From contig NZ_CP117255.1 of the NCBI RefSeq assembly GCF_003240565.2, positions 3,587,501 through 3,651,500 on the forward strand: a DNA stretch of 64,000 nt, given 5' to 3'. The number at the start of each line of letters is the position of its first letter. The first letter of the stretch is position 1. The notes under the pieces are model-generated. The model searched no databases and was not told the origin of the DNA. It was given only the letters and a program-made list of their open reading frames with translations. The position numbers were made by a program, and so were the translations under genes. The DNA comes from Rhizobium tumorigenes (GTDB taxonomy: Bacteria; Pseudomonadota; Alphaproteobacteria; Rhizobiales; Rhizobiaceae). Below are positions 7,473 through 17,313 of the stretch, one piece after another.

Positions 7473-8282
7473 ATGCGCCTTGCAAGCCTAGCCATGTACA
7501 CCACGCCAGCCCCGGTTGCTGCTGCCAACGACGCACTATGGGCTTATCTCGGAAACCGGTTGCGCCAGCTAGGGCTCGATGGTGTCCCGGACGATCTGGA
7601 CAGGCTTGTGGGCTACGATCAGGCCTGGCTGCGTCCAGACCTGCTGGTGGCGCAGACCTGCGGCCTCCCCTTCGTGACGAAGCTGCTTGATCGTGTTCGC
7701 TTGCTCGCAACACCCGTCTACGATCTGCCGGGCTGTAACGGACCTCTCAACCGCAGCAAGATCATCGTCGCGAAAACCAGTCCTGCCACGGGCCTCAAAG
7801 ACCTGCGCGGATTGACTGCCGCCATCAACGAGCCCGGCTCGAATTCCGGCAGCAACCTTTTTCGCGCAGCCATCGCACCGCTTGCTCGAGACGGCCGATT
7901 TTTCGGCTCCGTAATCGAGACCGGTGGCCACCTCGCCAGCATCGAAGCCGTCGCCTCCGGCAAGGCTGACGTGGCCGCTATTGACTGCGTCACTTTCGGC
8001 AACACGCTGCGATTCGATCCCGATCGGCTTGCCAACATACGCATCCTTGCCGAAACCCCGGAAGGGCCAGGCCTGCCTTTCATCACGTCGATCAGGACGA
8101 CGGACGACGAGATTGCGGCAATCAGGCTCGTTCTGGATGAGGTCGCTGTGGCAACGGAACTCGTTGAAGTCAGGGAAGTCCTGTCGCTTCGACGTTTCGA
8201 GGTCCTGCCCGAAAGCGCCTATGAGGGTCTTGCCGAACTGGCGCGCGGTGCCGCATCGCTCGGCTATCCCGTCATAGCCTGA
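7473..8282 (+). CDS. PhnD-like periplasmic-binding-fold protein without a signal peptide
   Basis: This 269-residue protein has the type 2 periplasmic-binding fold of the phosphate/phosphonate-binding PhnD group. The typical core is present: SKIIVAK, GLKDLRGLTAAINEPGSNSG and ASGKADVAAIDCVTF. The ATG at 7473 starts MRLASLAMYTTP directly on the first strand of the fold, and no secretion signal or lipobox is seen. The longer frame upstream, in 7308-7472, overlaps the preceding gene and has no convincing signal either. No permease or ATPase gene of this type is adjacent. It may be a cytoplasmic ligand-binding protein, or may be served by a transporter elsewhere. It is transcribed with the preceding genes after a 104-base gap. 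Confidence 0.75.
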   Translation: MRLASLAMYTTPAPVAAANDALWAYLGNRLRQLGLDGVPDDLDRLVGYDQAWLRPDLLVAQTCGLPFVTKLLDRVRLLATPVYDLPGCNGPLNRSKIIVAKTSPATGLKDLRGLTAAINEPGSNSGSNLFRAAIAPLARDGRFFGSVIETGGHLASIEAVASGKADVAAIDCVTFGNTLRFDPDRLANIRILAETPEGPGLPFITSIRTTDDEIAAIRLVLDEVAVATELVEVREVLSLRRFEVLPESAYEGLAELARGAASLGYPVIA

Positions 8283-8309
8283 TTTGAAGTCTCTCTGATC
8301 CGATGGTGG

Positions 8310-10601
8310 TCAGTTCGAAGGATGAGCTTGCTCATTTCGGGCATTGGTCAGGCCCGTGATGGCATCATGGTCGCCGGTAGCAGCGGCCGCCTCGAAGATT
8401 CGAATGGCATCGGAGTAGCGATTGAGGTTCAGGTAGGCGTAGCCGCGCAGCACCATCAAACCGATCTGCTCGGGCTGGATTTGATTGAGCTGGTCGAGAT
8501 ACAGAATGGTCTCCCGATACCGCTTTTCGTCATAGGCGGACGAGGCGCGTTTGGTGAGGATTGCCACTTGCAGGCTCAGCGCCCGCTCGCGGCTCTGCGG
8601 CGCCTTGATTGCCGAGACTGCGGCGTTGCTGGCGAGATTGAGCTGCAGGTAGGCAAGGCTCTGGCCGTAAGCCGCGTCCTGGCGATCTTTCGGTAGCGTG
8701 CTGCGAAGTGCGATTTCAAAGGTGGCGGCCGCCTCGACTGGCCGCTTTTTGCTCATCAGGCACCAGGCGCGGGGTAACGCGGCCTCTGGCGATAGCATGG
8801 CGGGATCGATGGTCGTCGTGCAGCCGGCGCCGGCAGGCCTGCGGGCTTCCCGCACTCTTACCACCTGAGCCTCCTGTCGTGGAGCAGACGAGAGATAGCT
8901 GGTCTCGCGAACAGGTGCCGGTGGCTCCCGTCGCACGCTCTGGGGTGCAGTTTCGATCGCCTGCGTCTCGCCACCATCGACACGGGCTTGCCGCGGCGCT
9001 GCACCGGTGTCGCGGAGCGTGGCGATACGCTCGGATCTCCCGGCCCACTGGCGCTGGATATCCACCACGCCGGCCTTGTCGTTCAACTGCGCAAGGGTGA
9101 TGGTCAGGCCGTAGGCAGAAGGCTCATCGTCGGCCTTCCACCCGAGCGCCGCCCTGAACCACTGTGCCGCCGTCTGTGGCTGGTTGAGGCCGCGCGCATA
9201 CCAGCCGAACTGCTGTGCGCTGGGCACATCGCGGGCCTTGAGCACCGCGCCAGCGATCCGCTGCAGGACGTCGACCTTGAGGATAACCGGTGGGTCGATT
9301 GCCAAGAGGTTCGCTGCCGCCGCGAGGTAGGTGGCATTCGCGTCCTTGGAGTCGTCACGCCACTTGAACATGACCTCCTCGGCCTCCTCCGGTGACTTGC
9401 GAGCAATCAGGGTCAGGGCAAGCCCTTGCGATGCCGACGCGGTGTCCTCCTTGGTGCGCGCAAGACGAAACCACTTTTCCGCGTTCGTCAGGTCTCCGCG
9501 CGGATAGTTGTACCAGCCGAGCAGCAGGGCGTCGGACGCCAGCCCTTGGGTCTCGCTCAGGCGCTCGAGGCGGCTCAGATATTCGGGGGCAATCACGAGT
9601 TTGGGGTCGGCATTGGCCTCGGCCACGAAACGGCGGGCGAGATCGTCGCGGATACTCTCGAATTCCCGCGTCCCATCTGCCATGGGCTTTTCCTGCGCCA
9701 TCAGGTCCTGCATGGTGCTGTAGGGCAGCAGCGCCGACGCCTTCTGGATAGTCGCAAGCCGCTCGGCAGCATTGGTGCAGTTTTTCATGACGTACATGTA
9801 AGCGTCGCGCGCACGGGTCAGGCGGTCGGAATGACCGAAGGCATCCGCCACCCGCCACAGCACGTCGACTTCGCTGCAGGTCAGCAGACTGGGAGTTTCG
9901 GACGCCACGCTGACGACGGTCTCGTATTGCTTCAGATCAGAAGCGTTGATGAGGCGGGTGCGAGCTTCCGCGACATTCAGGCGCTCGGTAAGGTCAGCAG
10001 GTGGCTGCCAGCCCGGCTCGGTGGCCTGACGGTCGGAGATTGCCTTGCGCACCTCCGCATAACGAGCCTCCGAATAGAGCTGCCACATCGATTCCAGCTG
10101 CTTGTCCTGGTTCTGGGGCACAGCCAGCGGATCGGCCGGTGGGGTCCATGTCGGATAGAGGGCTTGAAGCCTGGAGATTTCGGCCTGCAGCCGCGCCTTG
10201 TCGCCGCGGCTGGCAAAATACCGCAGAGCGCTCTCATCGACTGCCGGCTGGGCAGCGGCAGGTGGGTTCGATGGCGGAGGGGAGGCCGGGGGGGCTGCGA
10301 GAGGCTGGTCGTTAGCCGTTGCCGGCGCATCGGAAGCAGCCGTATTCTGGGCGAGGTCCACGGCAGGTGCCGCATCCACATCACGCGCCAGTTCTGGCTC
10401 TGTCGTCTGCCTGTCGAAGGGATGAAAGTCTGGGCCGCTGATACGCCCCATACGCATCAACTGAGGTATCTCCCCAGGCGTGTTCGTTCCCAACAGGTCT
10501 GATACCCTGTCGGCGATCTGCGAGCGGTCCTTGAGTGCGACTATGCCCACCGTCATGATGAGCGTCGCCGACAACAGGACTAGGGACGGTCTCATAGGCA
10601 C
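8310..10601 (-). CDS. TPR protein of the cellulose synthesis operon (BcsK-like)
   Basis: The last gene of the cellulose operon encodes 763 residues. It has an N-terminal membrane anchor (about residues 4-24), a Pro/Ala-rich linker (about 84-125) and then many tetratricopeptide-like helix pairs. The clearest repeats are near the C-terminus (YDEKRYRETILYLDQL, LNLNRYSDAIRIFEAAAA). In BcsC proteins TPRs lead to an outer-membrane beta-barrel that exports the glucan. Here the protein ends after the TPRs, with no barrel. Its start overlaps the end of bcsZ by 10 bases, so it is translated with the operon. It may be a periplasmic scaffold between BcsB and an unidentified outer-membrane exit. The symbol bcsK is plausible but not certain. 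Confidence 0.82.
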   Translation of the reverse strand: MPMRPSLVLLSATLIMTVGIVALKDRSQIADRVSDLLGTNTPGEIPQLMRMGRISGPDFHPFDRQTTEPELARDVDAAPAVDLAQNTAASDAPATANDQPLAAPPASPPPSNPPAAAQPAVDESALRYFASRGDKARLQAEISRLQALYPTWTPPADPLAVPQNQDKQLESMWQLYSEARYAEVRKAISDRQATEPGWQPPADLTERLNVAEARTRLINASDLKQYETVVSVASETPSLLTCSEVDVLWRVADAFGHSDRLTRARDAYMYVMKNCTNAAERLATIQKASALLPYSTMQDLMAQEKPMADGTREFESIRDDLARRFVAEANADPKLVIAPEYLSRLERLSETQGLASDALLLGWYNYPRGDLTNAEKWFRLARTKEDTASASQGLALTLIARKSPEEAEEVMFKWRDDSKDANATYLAAAANLLAIDPPVILKVDVLQRIAGAVLKARDVPSAQQFGWYARGLNQPQTAAQWFRAALGWKADDEPSAYGLTITLAQLNDKAGVVDIQRQWAGRSERIATLRDTGAAPRQARVDGGETQAIETAPQSVRREPPAPVRETSYLSSAPRQEAQVVRVREARRPAGAGCTTTIDPAMLSPEAALPRAWCLMSKKRPVEAAATFEIALRSTLPKDRQDAAYGQSLAYLQLNLASNAAVSAIKAPQSRERALSLQVAILTKRASSAYDEKRYRETILYLDQLNQIQPEQIGLMVLRGYAYLNLNRYSDAIRIFEAAAATGDHDAITGLTNARNEQAHPSN

Positions 10602-11644
10602 TCCGGATGCTTTTCCGCAACAAAGGCAAGCCCCAGCAGGTGGAGCGTGGACGGGAAATACAAAGTCGGAACAAATGATTTGGCCGACGCTGGGAGTTTC
10701 GTCCCCACAAGCATACAGGCCATAATATGGTTAATAATCTGATAACCGGGGTCGTCCAGCGTCGCCTTGACGCTGTCGTTGTTGAGGTCGATGAGCCGGA
10801 TAGAGCCGTCGGCAGCGCTCATTCCGGACTGCAGCCGGCCCAGCATATCCTTGTCGTCGATGCCGCCGCGCATCAGGTAAAGGGGAATCCGGATTGAATT
10901 ATAGCCGAACTCCGGCACGAAGCCTTCAGCGGGCTTTGCCTGCCTCTTCAGGCTGACCCAATCTGCCGGCAGTTTTTCTTTTCCGAATTGCATCTGCGAA
11001 ATCAGGACGTGGCCATCATCGAAAAGCTGCTGCCACTTCGGTGATGGCACCAGCGCATTCATCAACGGAAAGGCCTCGAAGATCCAGTAGGACGGATTGA
11101 TCACCGGCCCATCGGCACGGTCGGCCGCCGCAAAGCCGGAAACGCCGGGCAGCAGCAATGTCCGGCCGCCGCTTTCAACGACCGCCTTGTCGAGCAGCGT
11201 CGCCGCAATCTTCGTTGCAGCCTGCGTATAGTCTGCCCGGCTCCAAGCTGCACCGGCGCGCGCCAGGGCATAGGCAATCAGGAGGTCGCCATCGGTCGCA
11301 TCGTTAATGTCGTTGACATGCGGGGTCTTGTCTGGGCTCCAGCTCCAGGCGGCAAGGCCGTCATCGCGGATCAGCAGCTCGGTGCGCGTGAAATACCATA
11401 TCTGCTCGAAATCGGCGGGGCTTTCCGAAAGGTAGGCGAGCAGCAGTCCGTAGCCCTGTCCCTCGCTGTGGCTGATCCCACTGTTTCCATCGTCCACGAT
11501 GCGACCGGAGGGATCGAGAAACTTCGCCTTGTACGCCTGCCAGGACTGCGTTTGTATCATCGGCTCCTGTGCTCCGGCCGGGTTGTCGCAGACAAAGAGG
11601 AACAGGGCTCCGATGATGCAGGCGGCAACCTGCCGCAAAGTCAT
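10592..11644 (-). CDS. bcsZ: Periplasmic endo-1,4-beta-glucanase, GH8 (BcsZ)
   Basis: This glycoside hydrolase family 8 endoglucanase, found in most cellulose operons, trims or releases nascent glucan in the periplasm. It has 350 residues with a signal peptide (1-25, ending AGAQ). The acid residue is in SHSEGQGYG. The Asp in NDATDGDLLIA is the second expected active-site position, followed by INPSYWIFEAF and EFGYNSIRIPLY, all typical of GH8. Its ATG overlaps the bcsB stop (ATGA), and its end overlaps the TPR gene. Length and motifs are complete, so it should be active. Confidence 0.95.
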   Translation of the reverse strand: MTLRQVAACIIGALFLFVCDNPAGAQEPMIQTQSWQAYKAKFLDPSGRIVDDGNSGISHSEGQGYGLLLAYLSESPADFEQIWYFTRTELLIRDDGLAAWSWSPDKTPHVNDINDATDGDLLIAYALARAGAAWSRADYTQAATKIAATLLDKAVVESGGRTLLLPGVSGFAAADRADGPVINPSYWIFEAFPLMNALVPSPKWQQLFDDGHVLISQMQFGKEKLPADWVSLKRQAKPAEGFVPEFGYNSIRIPLYLMRGGIDDKDMLGRLQSGMSAADGSIRLIDLNNDSVKATLDDPGYQIINHIMACMLVGTKLPASAKSFVPTLYFPSTLHLLGLAFVAEKHPECL

Positions 11645-14073
11645 CGGCGCCGTCCAAGATTGGATAGAAGCGCGGCAGTGGCGAGCCCCATCAGCATCGT
11701 CAGGGCTGCAAAGAGCAAGGCGTAGGAGAGGATGTTGGTCGACAGCCAGTTAGCGGCCACGAGCCGGTAGTTGGAGAAGGAGAAATCCTGCGTCGGCACG
11801 AAGGCAAACCGCGCCACCGGCACTGTCTCGATCTTCTTGGTTGCTGCCGCATAAGTCGTGACGCGACCGGAAAGCTCCGGCCACGTGTCCTCTGCGGACA
11901 GAGCCATCAGGCCGGACCTCAGGTCGCTGGCCGTCGGCGACGTGACGATGGTCCAGGTCCCGTTGCCGTCCGGGCTGGCACCTTGCGCGACCATGATAGT
12001 TGCAGCATTGCTCGGCATGAACGTTGCCTCGGCACTCGGTGCAAACCGCAGGGAGCTGAAGGATATGTCAAAATTCCGCCTCATCCAGTCCTCGAACGCG
12101 GAGATCTGCCCGGTCCAGCTGCCGCCACTGACCATGGACCGCCACTGCTCGAATGTTGCGCCAGTATCCACATCTGCCGGCTTTCCAGCCGTATTCGGTC
12201 TCCAGCTGACCTGGCTTGCCGGCGCAATATTCAATTGCGTGAGTGCTGTCGGTGGTATCTGCGAAATGGGGCCGATGAACAGCGCGTTGCGATCGCCGAT
12301 CCCGGCGGGCGATGTTGCGACCTCGATGGGAATGGGACGACCAGCCATCAAGGCCAGTCTCGCGAGGAAGGTCGCCGATGCAGAGAGCGTATCGGCGTCC
12401 ACCCGGTCGAGATAGACCGGCAGGACGTTCTCGATCAGGCCGTAGGGGTAGCCAGTGCCGCCGGTTGCCGCGAGATTGGGACGCTGGCCGACGCGGGCGA
12501 AGTCCGGCATGCGGAATTCGGATGTATCGAACAGCGCGAAATGTGGCGTTGCCGACGAATTCGAGCCCGGAGCGCAGGCGGCGTCGGTGCTGGTCAGGAG
12601 CGCTGCCTCGACGGCAATGTGGTTCAACCCGGGCTTGAAGTGCCGGAGAGTCACACGGATCGGCAGGTGCCGGAAAATGCCACCGCCCTTGTTGGTGATC
12701 GGCACGGTCGAAGCAACGCTTCCGTTGACGAATACGTCGATATGGCTGCCGGGCAGGACGTCCGGCGAATAGGCCGCGTCAAGCAGTATTGTCGCCTCGC
12801 CATAGGCGTTGGCATAGAAATCGGCCGGCACGCCAATCCCAAAGTCTGTCCGGAATCGACGCCCGGTAAATTGTGTCGTCGCGACGCCAAGCTGCGAGAA
12901 CGGCAGGACTGTATTGCTGAAAATCAGCGGTACGTCGGGTGCCTGCCATCGTTGCGTCGCTAGCACGTCGCGGCGGTTGTCCACAGCCCGGTCCGTGGAT
13001 GTTACCAGGCTGTCGATGGCGGTATCCATCGACTGCCACGAAGGACCCGTGACCAGCAAAACCGGCCCACCGCTGCGGGGATCGTTGACGAAAGCCGCCA
13101 TTGGCGCCAGTTGCGCTGCCTGTGGCAGAGCTGGAAAGAGGGGCTGCAGTTCGCTTGCCGTCCCGACCAGGACCGTGAGCTTGCCCGGCGCCAAAGCCGG
13201 CAGGCCGGCAGTCTGGAAGTTGAAGGACTGGTTGGGCATGCCGCTCAGCACCGAAAGGCCCTGCGCCAGTCGCATGAGCGGCTTCGTGGTGCCAGGCTGG
13301 GAAAGCCCCGGCACGACGAAGTCGAATTCAGTCGCACCCTTTTCGTCGACGCCCACTGCCCTGACACCATCGGTACTCACCAGCCGCGCGGCGTCCGTGC
13401 CGCCAAAGCTGAGATAAGTGCGGCTCGGGTCGATATCGGTCCAGAGTTCATAGGTCGAGGAGATGCTGCAGTCGGTCCGGTGGCGTTGCTGTGTCTCGAA
13501 ACTCACCAGGTTGGAGCCTGCCTGCAACAACCCGGCCGGTACGTCGAAGCTGAGCTCTTCCGGCTTTTCGGCAGAGCGTATGGGAGTCGATCCGACCGAA
13601 CGGCTGTTGATCAGCACAGTCAGTTGAGACGCCTCGGGCGCGACGACGATGGCGTTTTGATAGGCGAGGTTGAGCTTGACCGAGGCAGCCGCTTGCGCCG
13701 GCGTCAGGTAGATCGACCATGTCTTCTTGTCGATTTCGCCGTTCAGGCCAAGATCTGAGGCCGGGACGAGAAAGCGCCGGAAGCGCTCTGTCGTGACAGG
13801 TTTGCCCGCCGGAGTAGCACCTGCACTCTTTGGCGGAGCCGGGGCGACTGGTGTGGCTGGTGGCTTTGCGGTGGCCGGCACCGGTGTAAAGGGCGGTATT
13901 GGAGGCTGCGTAGCCGGCGCTGGTGCCGGGGCAGGCTGAACCGATGGGCTTGCGGGCGCTGCACCCTTCGGACGCTCGGGCGACATGTCGAAGGGCGTCG
14001 TCTGCGCAATTGCAAACGGTGCTAGCCATGTTGTGGCGAGGGCGGCCGCAACCGCGATACGACCCGGCTTCAT
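11641..14073 (-). CDS. bcsB: Cellulose synthase periplasmic subunit BcsB
   Basis: BcsB guides the glucan through the periplasm and its C-terminal helix is needed for BcsA activity. The protein has 810 residues: a signal peptide (1-24), a Pro/Ala-rich stretch (about 40-95), the carbohydrate-binding and flavodoxin-like domain pairs, and a C-terminal transmembrane helix followed by LGRRR. The frame is open for another 150 codons upstream, but that part is the shadow of bcsA. ATG 14073 starts the signal peptide and overlaps the bcsA stop as ATGA. The downstream gene bcsZ overlaps in the same way. Identity is secure from the domain plan and its place after bcsA. Confidence 0.94.
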   Translation of the reverse strand: MKPGRIAVAAALATTWLAPFAIAQTTPFDMSPERPKGAAPASPSVQPAPAPAPATQPPIPPFTPVPATAKPPATPVAPAPPKSAGATPAGKPVTTERFRRFLVPASDLGLNGEIDKKTWSIYLTPAQAAASVKLNLAYQNAIVVAPEASQLTVLINSRSVGSTPIRSAEKPEELSFDVPAGLLQAGSNLVSFETQQRHRTDCSISSTYELWTDIDPSRTYLSFGGTDAARLVSTDGVRAVGVDEKGATEFDFVVPGLSQPGTTKPLMRLAQGLSVLSGMPNQSFNFQTAGLPALAPGKLTVLVGTASELQPLFPALPQAAQLAPMAAFVNDPRSGGPVLLVTGPSWQSMDTAIDSLVTSTDRAVDNRRDVLATQRWQAPDVPLIFSNTVLPFSQLGVATTQFTGRRFRTDFGIGVPADFYANAYGEATILLDAAYSPDVLPGSHIDVFVNGSVASTVPITNKGGGIFRHLPIRVTLRHFKPGLNHIAVEAALLTSTDAACAPGSNSSATPHFALFDTSEFRMPDFARVGQRPNLAATGGTGYPYGLIENVLPVYLDRVDADTLSASATFLARLALMAGRPIPIEVATSPAGIGDRNALFIGPISQIPPTALTQLNIAPASQVSWRPNTAGKPADVDTGATFEQWRSMVSGGSWTGQISAFEDWMRRNFDISFSSLRFAPSAEATFMPSNAATIMVAQGASPDGNGTWTIVTSPTASDLRSGLMALSAEDTWPELSGRVTTYAAATKKIETVPVARFAFVPTQDFSFSNYRLVAANWLSTNILSYALLFAALTMLMGLATAALLSNLGRRR

Positions 14074-16262
14074 TGCGCGCCCGCCTTTACCGGCTGGATC
14101 TGCTCCTCGGGCTTGCCCCTGAAACTGCGGAAGAAATACACAAGCCCGCGGCTCGTTTGGTACGCCGATACACCGAGAAACCAGATCGTTCCCCTGATCA
14201 GCCCGGGATTGCGGCGACGGGACAGCTGGAATTGCGTCCACTGGTCGGAGTTTGCAAAGATCAGGTCCGCGATCAAGCGGTGATCCAGCGCGCTTTGCGG
14301 ATTGTAAAGGCAGCCGATCGCGGTGATTTCGCCGCTGGGCTGGGTGTTGCGCACAGTCACGATCAGTGTCTCTTCCTGGGCGCCGCTGTAGGGCCTGAAC
14401 TTGATCGTCGCGCGGGTGTCCACTCCCAGCGGATCGAAGGTCTTGCTGAAAACGTGCAGCCTCGCACCATGGACGGATACGTCCTCGATAGAAGCCGGAT
14501 ACCAGCGCCCGTCGACGCCGAATTCGCACCGTCGGTTGACACGCACCCGCCGCGACGAAGACCGCTCGCCGCGCTCGGAGACGACGCCGAGAGCGCAGCC
14601 GGCCATGATCAGGTTGAGCAAGGTCCAGCCGGCAACGACCAGCGTCACGTCTGCCTTGTAGGGCTCGGCGTAAAGGCGGTAGATCGCCATTCCGAAAGCT
14701 ACCAGCAGAACCCCGAAGATGACGAAGAACGGTCGGCTGATTTCGGAAAGGCGCGCGACGGCAATGGATTCGTCCTTGGCTGTCACCTTGAATGTCGGCT
14801 TGCGCGGGTTGAGGATGACCGAGATAACCGCCGGCAGCAGATGCACTGTCTGCACATATTCATAAAGCTCGGAAATCCACGGCCAGCGGAAAGATCCGTA
14901 GAGATAGTTCTGCATCATCATGTTCACGACCATGTAGGCCAGCGAATAGGCCAGGAACTCGCCGCCCGACGAAGTGAAGATCTCGAGATTGAAGAACAGG
15001 TAGAACAGTGGCGCGAACAGGAACATCGTCCTTGGGAACGGGAAGAGCCAGAACAGCGTCGACGACATGTAGCAAAGCCGCTGCGGCAGGGAGAGCCCGC
15101 GCTTGAAGAGCGGGAAGCGGAAGCGGAGGATCTGCATCATGCCCTGCGCCCAGCGGCTGCGCTGGCCGATGAAGCTGGCAAAGGTCGCCGGCTGGAGCCC
15201 CGCGATCAGCGGCTTGTCGACATAGATGCTGTTCCAGCCTCGGGAGTGCAACTCGATCGCCGTCTCGCAGTCCTCGGTGATGCTCACGCCGCTGAACCCG
15301 TTGGTTTCAGCCAGAGCCTTGCGCCTAAGGACGGCAGCTGAGCCGCAGAAGAAAGAGGCATTCCACTTGTCGAGACCGCGCTGGATAATGCCGTAGAACA
15401 TCTCGTTCTCGCTGGGCATATGGTCGAACGTCTGCAGATTGCGCTCGATCGGGTCAGGATTGAGAAAGAAATGCGGTGTCTGGCACAGGAAGAGCTTCGG
15501 ATCGTCGTCGAAGTAGCCAACGGTTTCGAGCAGGAAGTCACGCGCCGGCGCGTGGTCGGCATCGAAAACGGCGATGAGCTCGCCGGTTGAGTGCTGCATG
15601 CCGTTGTTGAGATTGCCGGCTTTGGCATGCTCGTTGCGATCGCGGGTCATATAACGGACGCTGAGTTGTTCGCACAATTCCTGCAACTGGATGTGGCGGA
15701 GCGAGGCTGCCTGCGCATCGAGGATGTTGTTGGCATTGCGCTTCTGCAAGGTGCTGCCGTCGTCGAGCAGCCAGACGGTGACCTTTTCGGGCGGATAGTC
15801 CATGGCCTTGGCCGCCGCCAGCGTATTGCCGAGAAGCGCCGCATCCTCGTTATAGGTCGGCACGAAGACATCGACATGCGGAAACTTGCCTTCGGTGGCG
15901 GCACGAGACGGTCGTGGCGGCAGCGGCATGGCAACGACAAACAGGCTGAGAGCCCCCATCATCACGCTGTACATTTCCGCGAGATAGACGAGGAAGCCCG
16001 GAATGAAGTTTTCAGGCTGGTTGATTGGCGGCAAGGTGCTGGTGGTTCGCCAGAAGACGTAGCGCAGGATGATCGAGCTTCCGAAGGCGAGCGCTACGAG
16101 GCGCCACTTTCCCTCGCCCTTGAACAGCTTGATCAGCGCCATGATGATGACCACCGTGACGCTGACGATCAATTGCGTCTGGAGGCTGATCGGCAGGGTA
16201 ATGAGGGTAATTACGCATACCGCGACGATCATCCAGATCAGGATACTGGCGGCTTTGCGCAT
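14070..16262 (-). CDS. bcsA: Cellulose synthase catalytic subunit BcsA with c-di-GMP-binding PilZ domain
   Basis: BcsA polymerises UDP-glucose into cellulose at the inner membrane. The 730-residue protein has N-terminal membrane helices, then a GT2 domain with DDG (167-169), DAD (234-236), FFCGS (304-308), TED (329-331) and QRSRW (367-371). Further membrane helices follow, then a PilZ domain with RVNRR (574-578) and DVSVHG (594-599), the RxxxR and DxSxxG motifs that bind cyclic di-GMP. All catalytic and regulatory motifs are intact, so allosteric activation by c-di-GMP is expected. The start has AAAGGAA ahead; bcsN lies 130 bases upstream. No diguanylate cyclase is in the window. Confidence 0.97.
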   Translation of the reverse strand: MRKAASILIWMIVAVCVITLITLPISLQTQLIVSVTVVIIMALIKLFKGEGKWRLVALAFGSSIILRYVFWRTTSTLPPINQPENFIPGFLVYLAEMYSVMMGALSLFVVAMPLPPRPSRAATEGKFPHVDVFVPTYNEDAALLGNTLAAAKAMDYPPEKVTVWLLDDGSTLQKRNANNILDAQAASLRHIQLQELCEQLSVRYMTRDRNEHAKAGNLNNGMQHSTGELIAVFDADHAPARDFLLETVGYFDDDPKLFLCQTPHFFLNPDPIERNLQTFDHMPSENEMFYGIIQRGLDKWNASFFCGSAAVLRRKALAETNGFSGVSITEDCETAIELHSRGWNSIYVDKPLIAGLQPATFASFIGQRSRWAQGMMQILRFRFPLFKRGLSLPQRLCYMSSTLFWLFPFPRTMFLFAPLFYLFFNLEIFTSSGGEFLAYSLAYMVVNMMMQNYLYGSFRWPWISELYEYVQTVHLLPAVISVILNPRKPTFKVTAKDESIAVARLSEISRPFFVIFGVLLVAFGMAIYRLYAEPYKADVTLVVAGWTLLNLIMAGCALGVVSERGERSSSRRVRVNRRCEFGVDGRWYPASIEDVSVHGARLHVFSKTFDPLGVDTRATIKFRPYSGAQEETLIVTVRNTQPSGEITAIGCLYNPQSALDHRLIADLIFANSDQWTQFQLSRRRNPGLIRGTIWFLGVSAYQTSRGLVYFFRSFRGKPEEQIQPVKAGAQ

Positions 16263-16392
16263 GGTTATTCCTTTACCTCAAGTCAACACTCAAGCACGAC
16301 GCGATCATGGCGACGACACCAAGCACCGTGACACCGGATGGTTGACAAACCGTTCATTCTACTCGTCTCTTGATCGATATAATCGCAAGACC

Positions 16393-17313
16393 TTAGTTAG
16401 GGGCAGGCACAATGACCGCCGGAGCCGCTGTCGTGCTGCTTTTGTCGTGGCCGATCGGCGACGGAACGACCGGCCCCCTGGGCGCCGGCGCGGGTGCCTG
16501 CTGTTGCGCGACAGGACGCGGTGCTGCGCGCAGCTCTACCCTACGCGGGCTTTGCGGTGCGATGCCAGGTGATGCCGCCGGCAATTGGAAAGCGGCCGGT
16601 AACTGGCCGGCGCTCGTAGGCGATACCACCGGGTAGATCGGATTGCCGGTGCGGCCAAGCGTCGGATCGACCGGCGGAGCGCTGTCATACGGGTTCCAGC
16701 CGGGCGCCGGGAAAGTGCCTGTGATGGTGTAGCCATACATGACACGAAGCAGTTGTTCGGCGGGTGCATGGGTGTCGCAAAGTCGCAGCCGGACCTGCAC
16801 GGTGCCGCGATTCTGGAAAGCACCACGAGCATTGTCGCTGGAGCGCACCTGCTGCCAGGCATAGAGGCAGGTGTCTCCCTGCGCACTTTTGCCCGTGGCA
16901 TAGCCGAACGGTCCGTAGTTGTTCTGGACGTAAATACCGGACCGAACCATCGCCACGCCAGGCAATGCACGACGCATGTCCCTGTCGACCGTGCTGTCGC
17001 GGATCGAGGCATAGCCCAGCCCCTTGCGATTGTCGTAGTCGAGACCAACCGGCCCGAAGAACGTCACCTGCAGGTCGTTCTGTCCCGAGGTTGCGGCCGA
17101 GGTAAACAGGTAGATGTCCTGCTGGACGGCGTTGTTGTAGGAGTGCTGCACGACGTTGACGATCGACGGACCACCCGGAGGTGGCAGCGCAAACGCCTTG
17201 TCGCTCGTCACCGTCTCCGCGGGACCGGGAACCCGGATACCATCCCTTGACGCGCAGCCGGACATAGCCAGCGCCGCCGTGAGCCACAACGCGCCATAGA
17301 CACTTTTTGTCAT
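16393..17313 (-). CDS. bcsN: Cellulose biosynthesis lipoprotein BcsN
   Basis: BcsN is an accessory protein of alphaproteobacterial cellulose operons with an unknown molecular role. The protein has a lipoprotein signal: MTKSVYGALWLTA then LAMSGC, where the Cys would be lipidated. A middle domain follows (about residues 45-220) with QQDIYLFTSAATSGQN, and then a Pro/Ala/Gln-rich tail. It is the first gene of the operon. The frame also permits an ATG at 17361, but ATG 17313 puts the signal at the true N-terminus and is preferred (306 residues). The promoter must lie between it and the divergent FAH-family gene; no clear box was found. Confidence 0.88.
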   Translation of the reverse strand: MTKSVYGALWLTAALAMSGCASRDGIRVPGPAETVTSDKAFALPPPGGPSIVNVVQHSYNNAVQQDIYLFTSAATSGQNDLQVTFFGPVGLDYDNRKGLGYASIRDSTVDRDMRRALPGVAMVRSGIYVQNNYGPFGYATGKSAQGDTCLYAWQQVRSSDNARGAFQNRGTVQVRLRLCDTHAPAEQLLRVMYGYTITGTFPAPGWNPYDSAPPVDPTLGRTGNPIYPVVSPTSAGQLPAAFQLPAASPGIAPQSPRRVELRAAPRPVAQQQAPAPAPRGPVVPSPIGHDKSSTTAAPAVIVPAPN

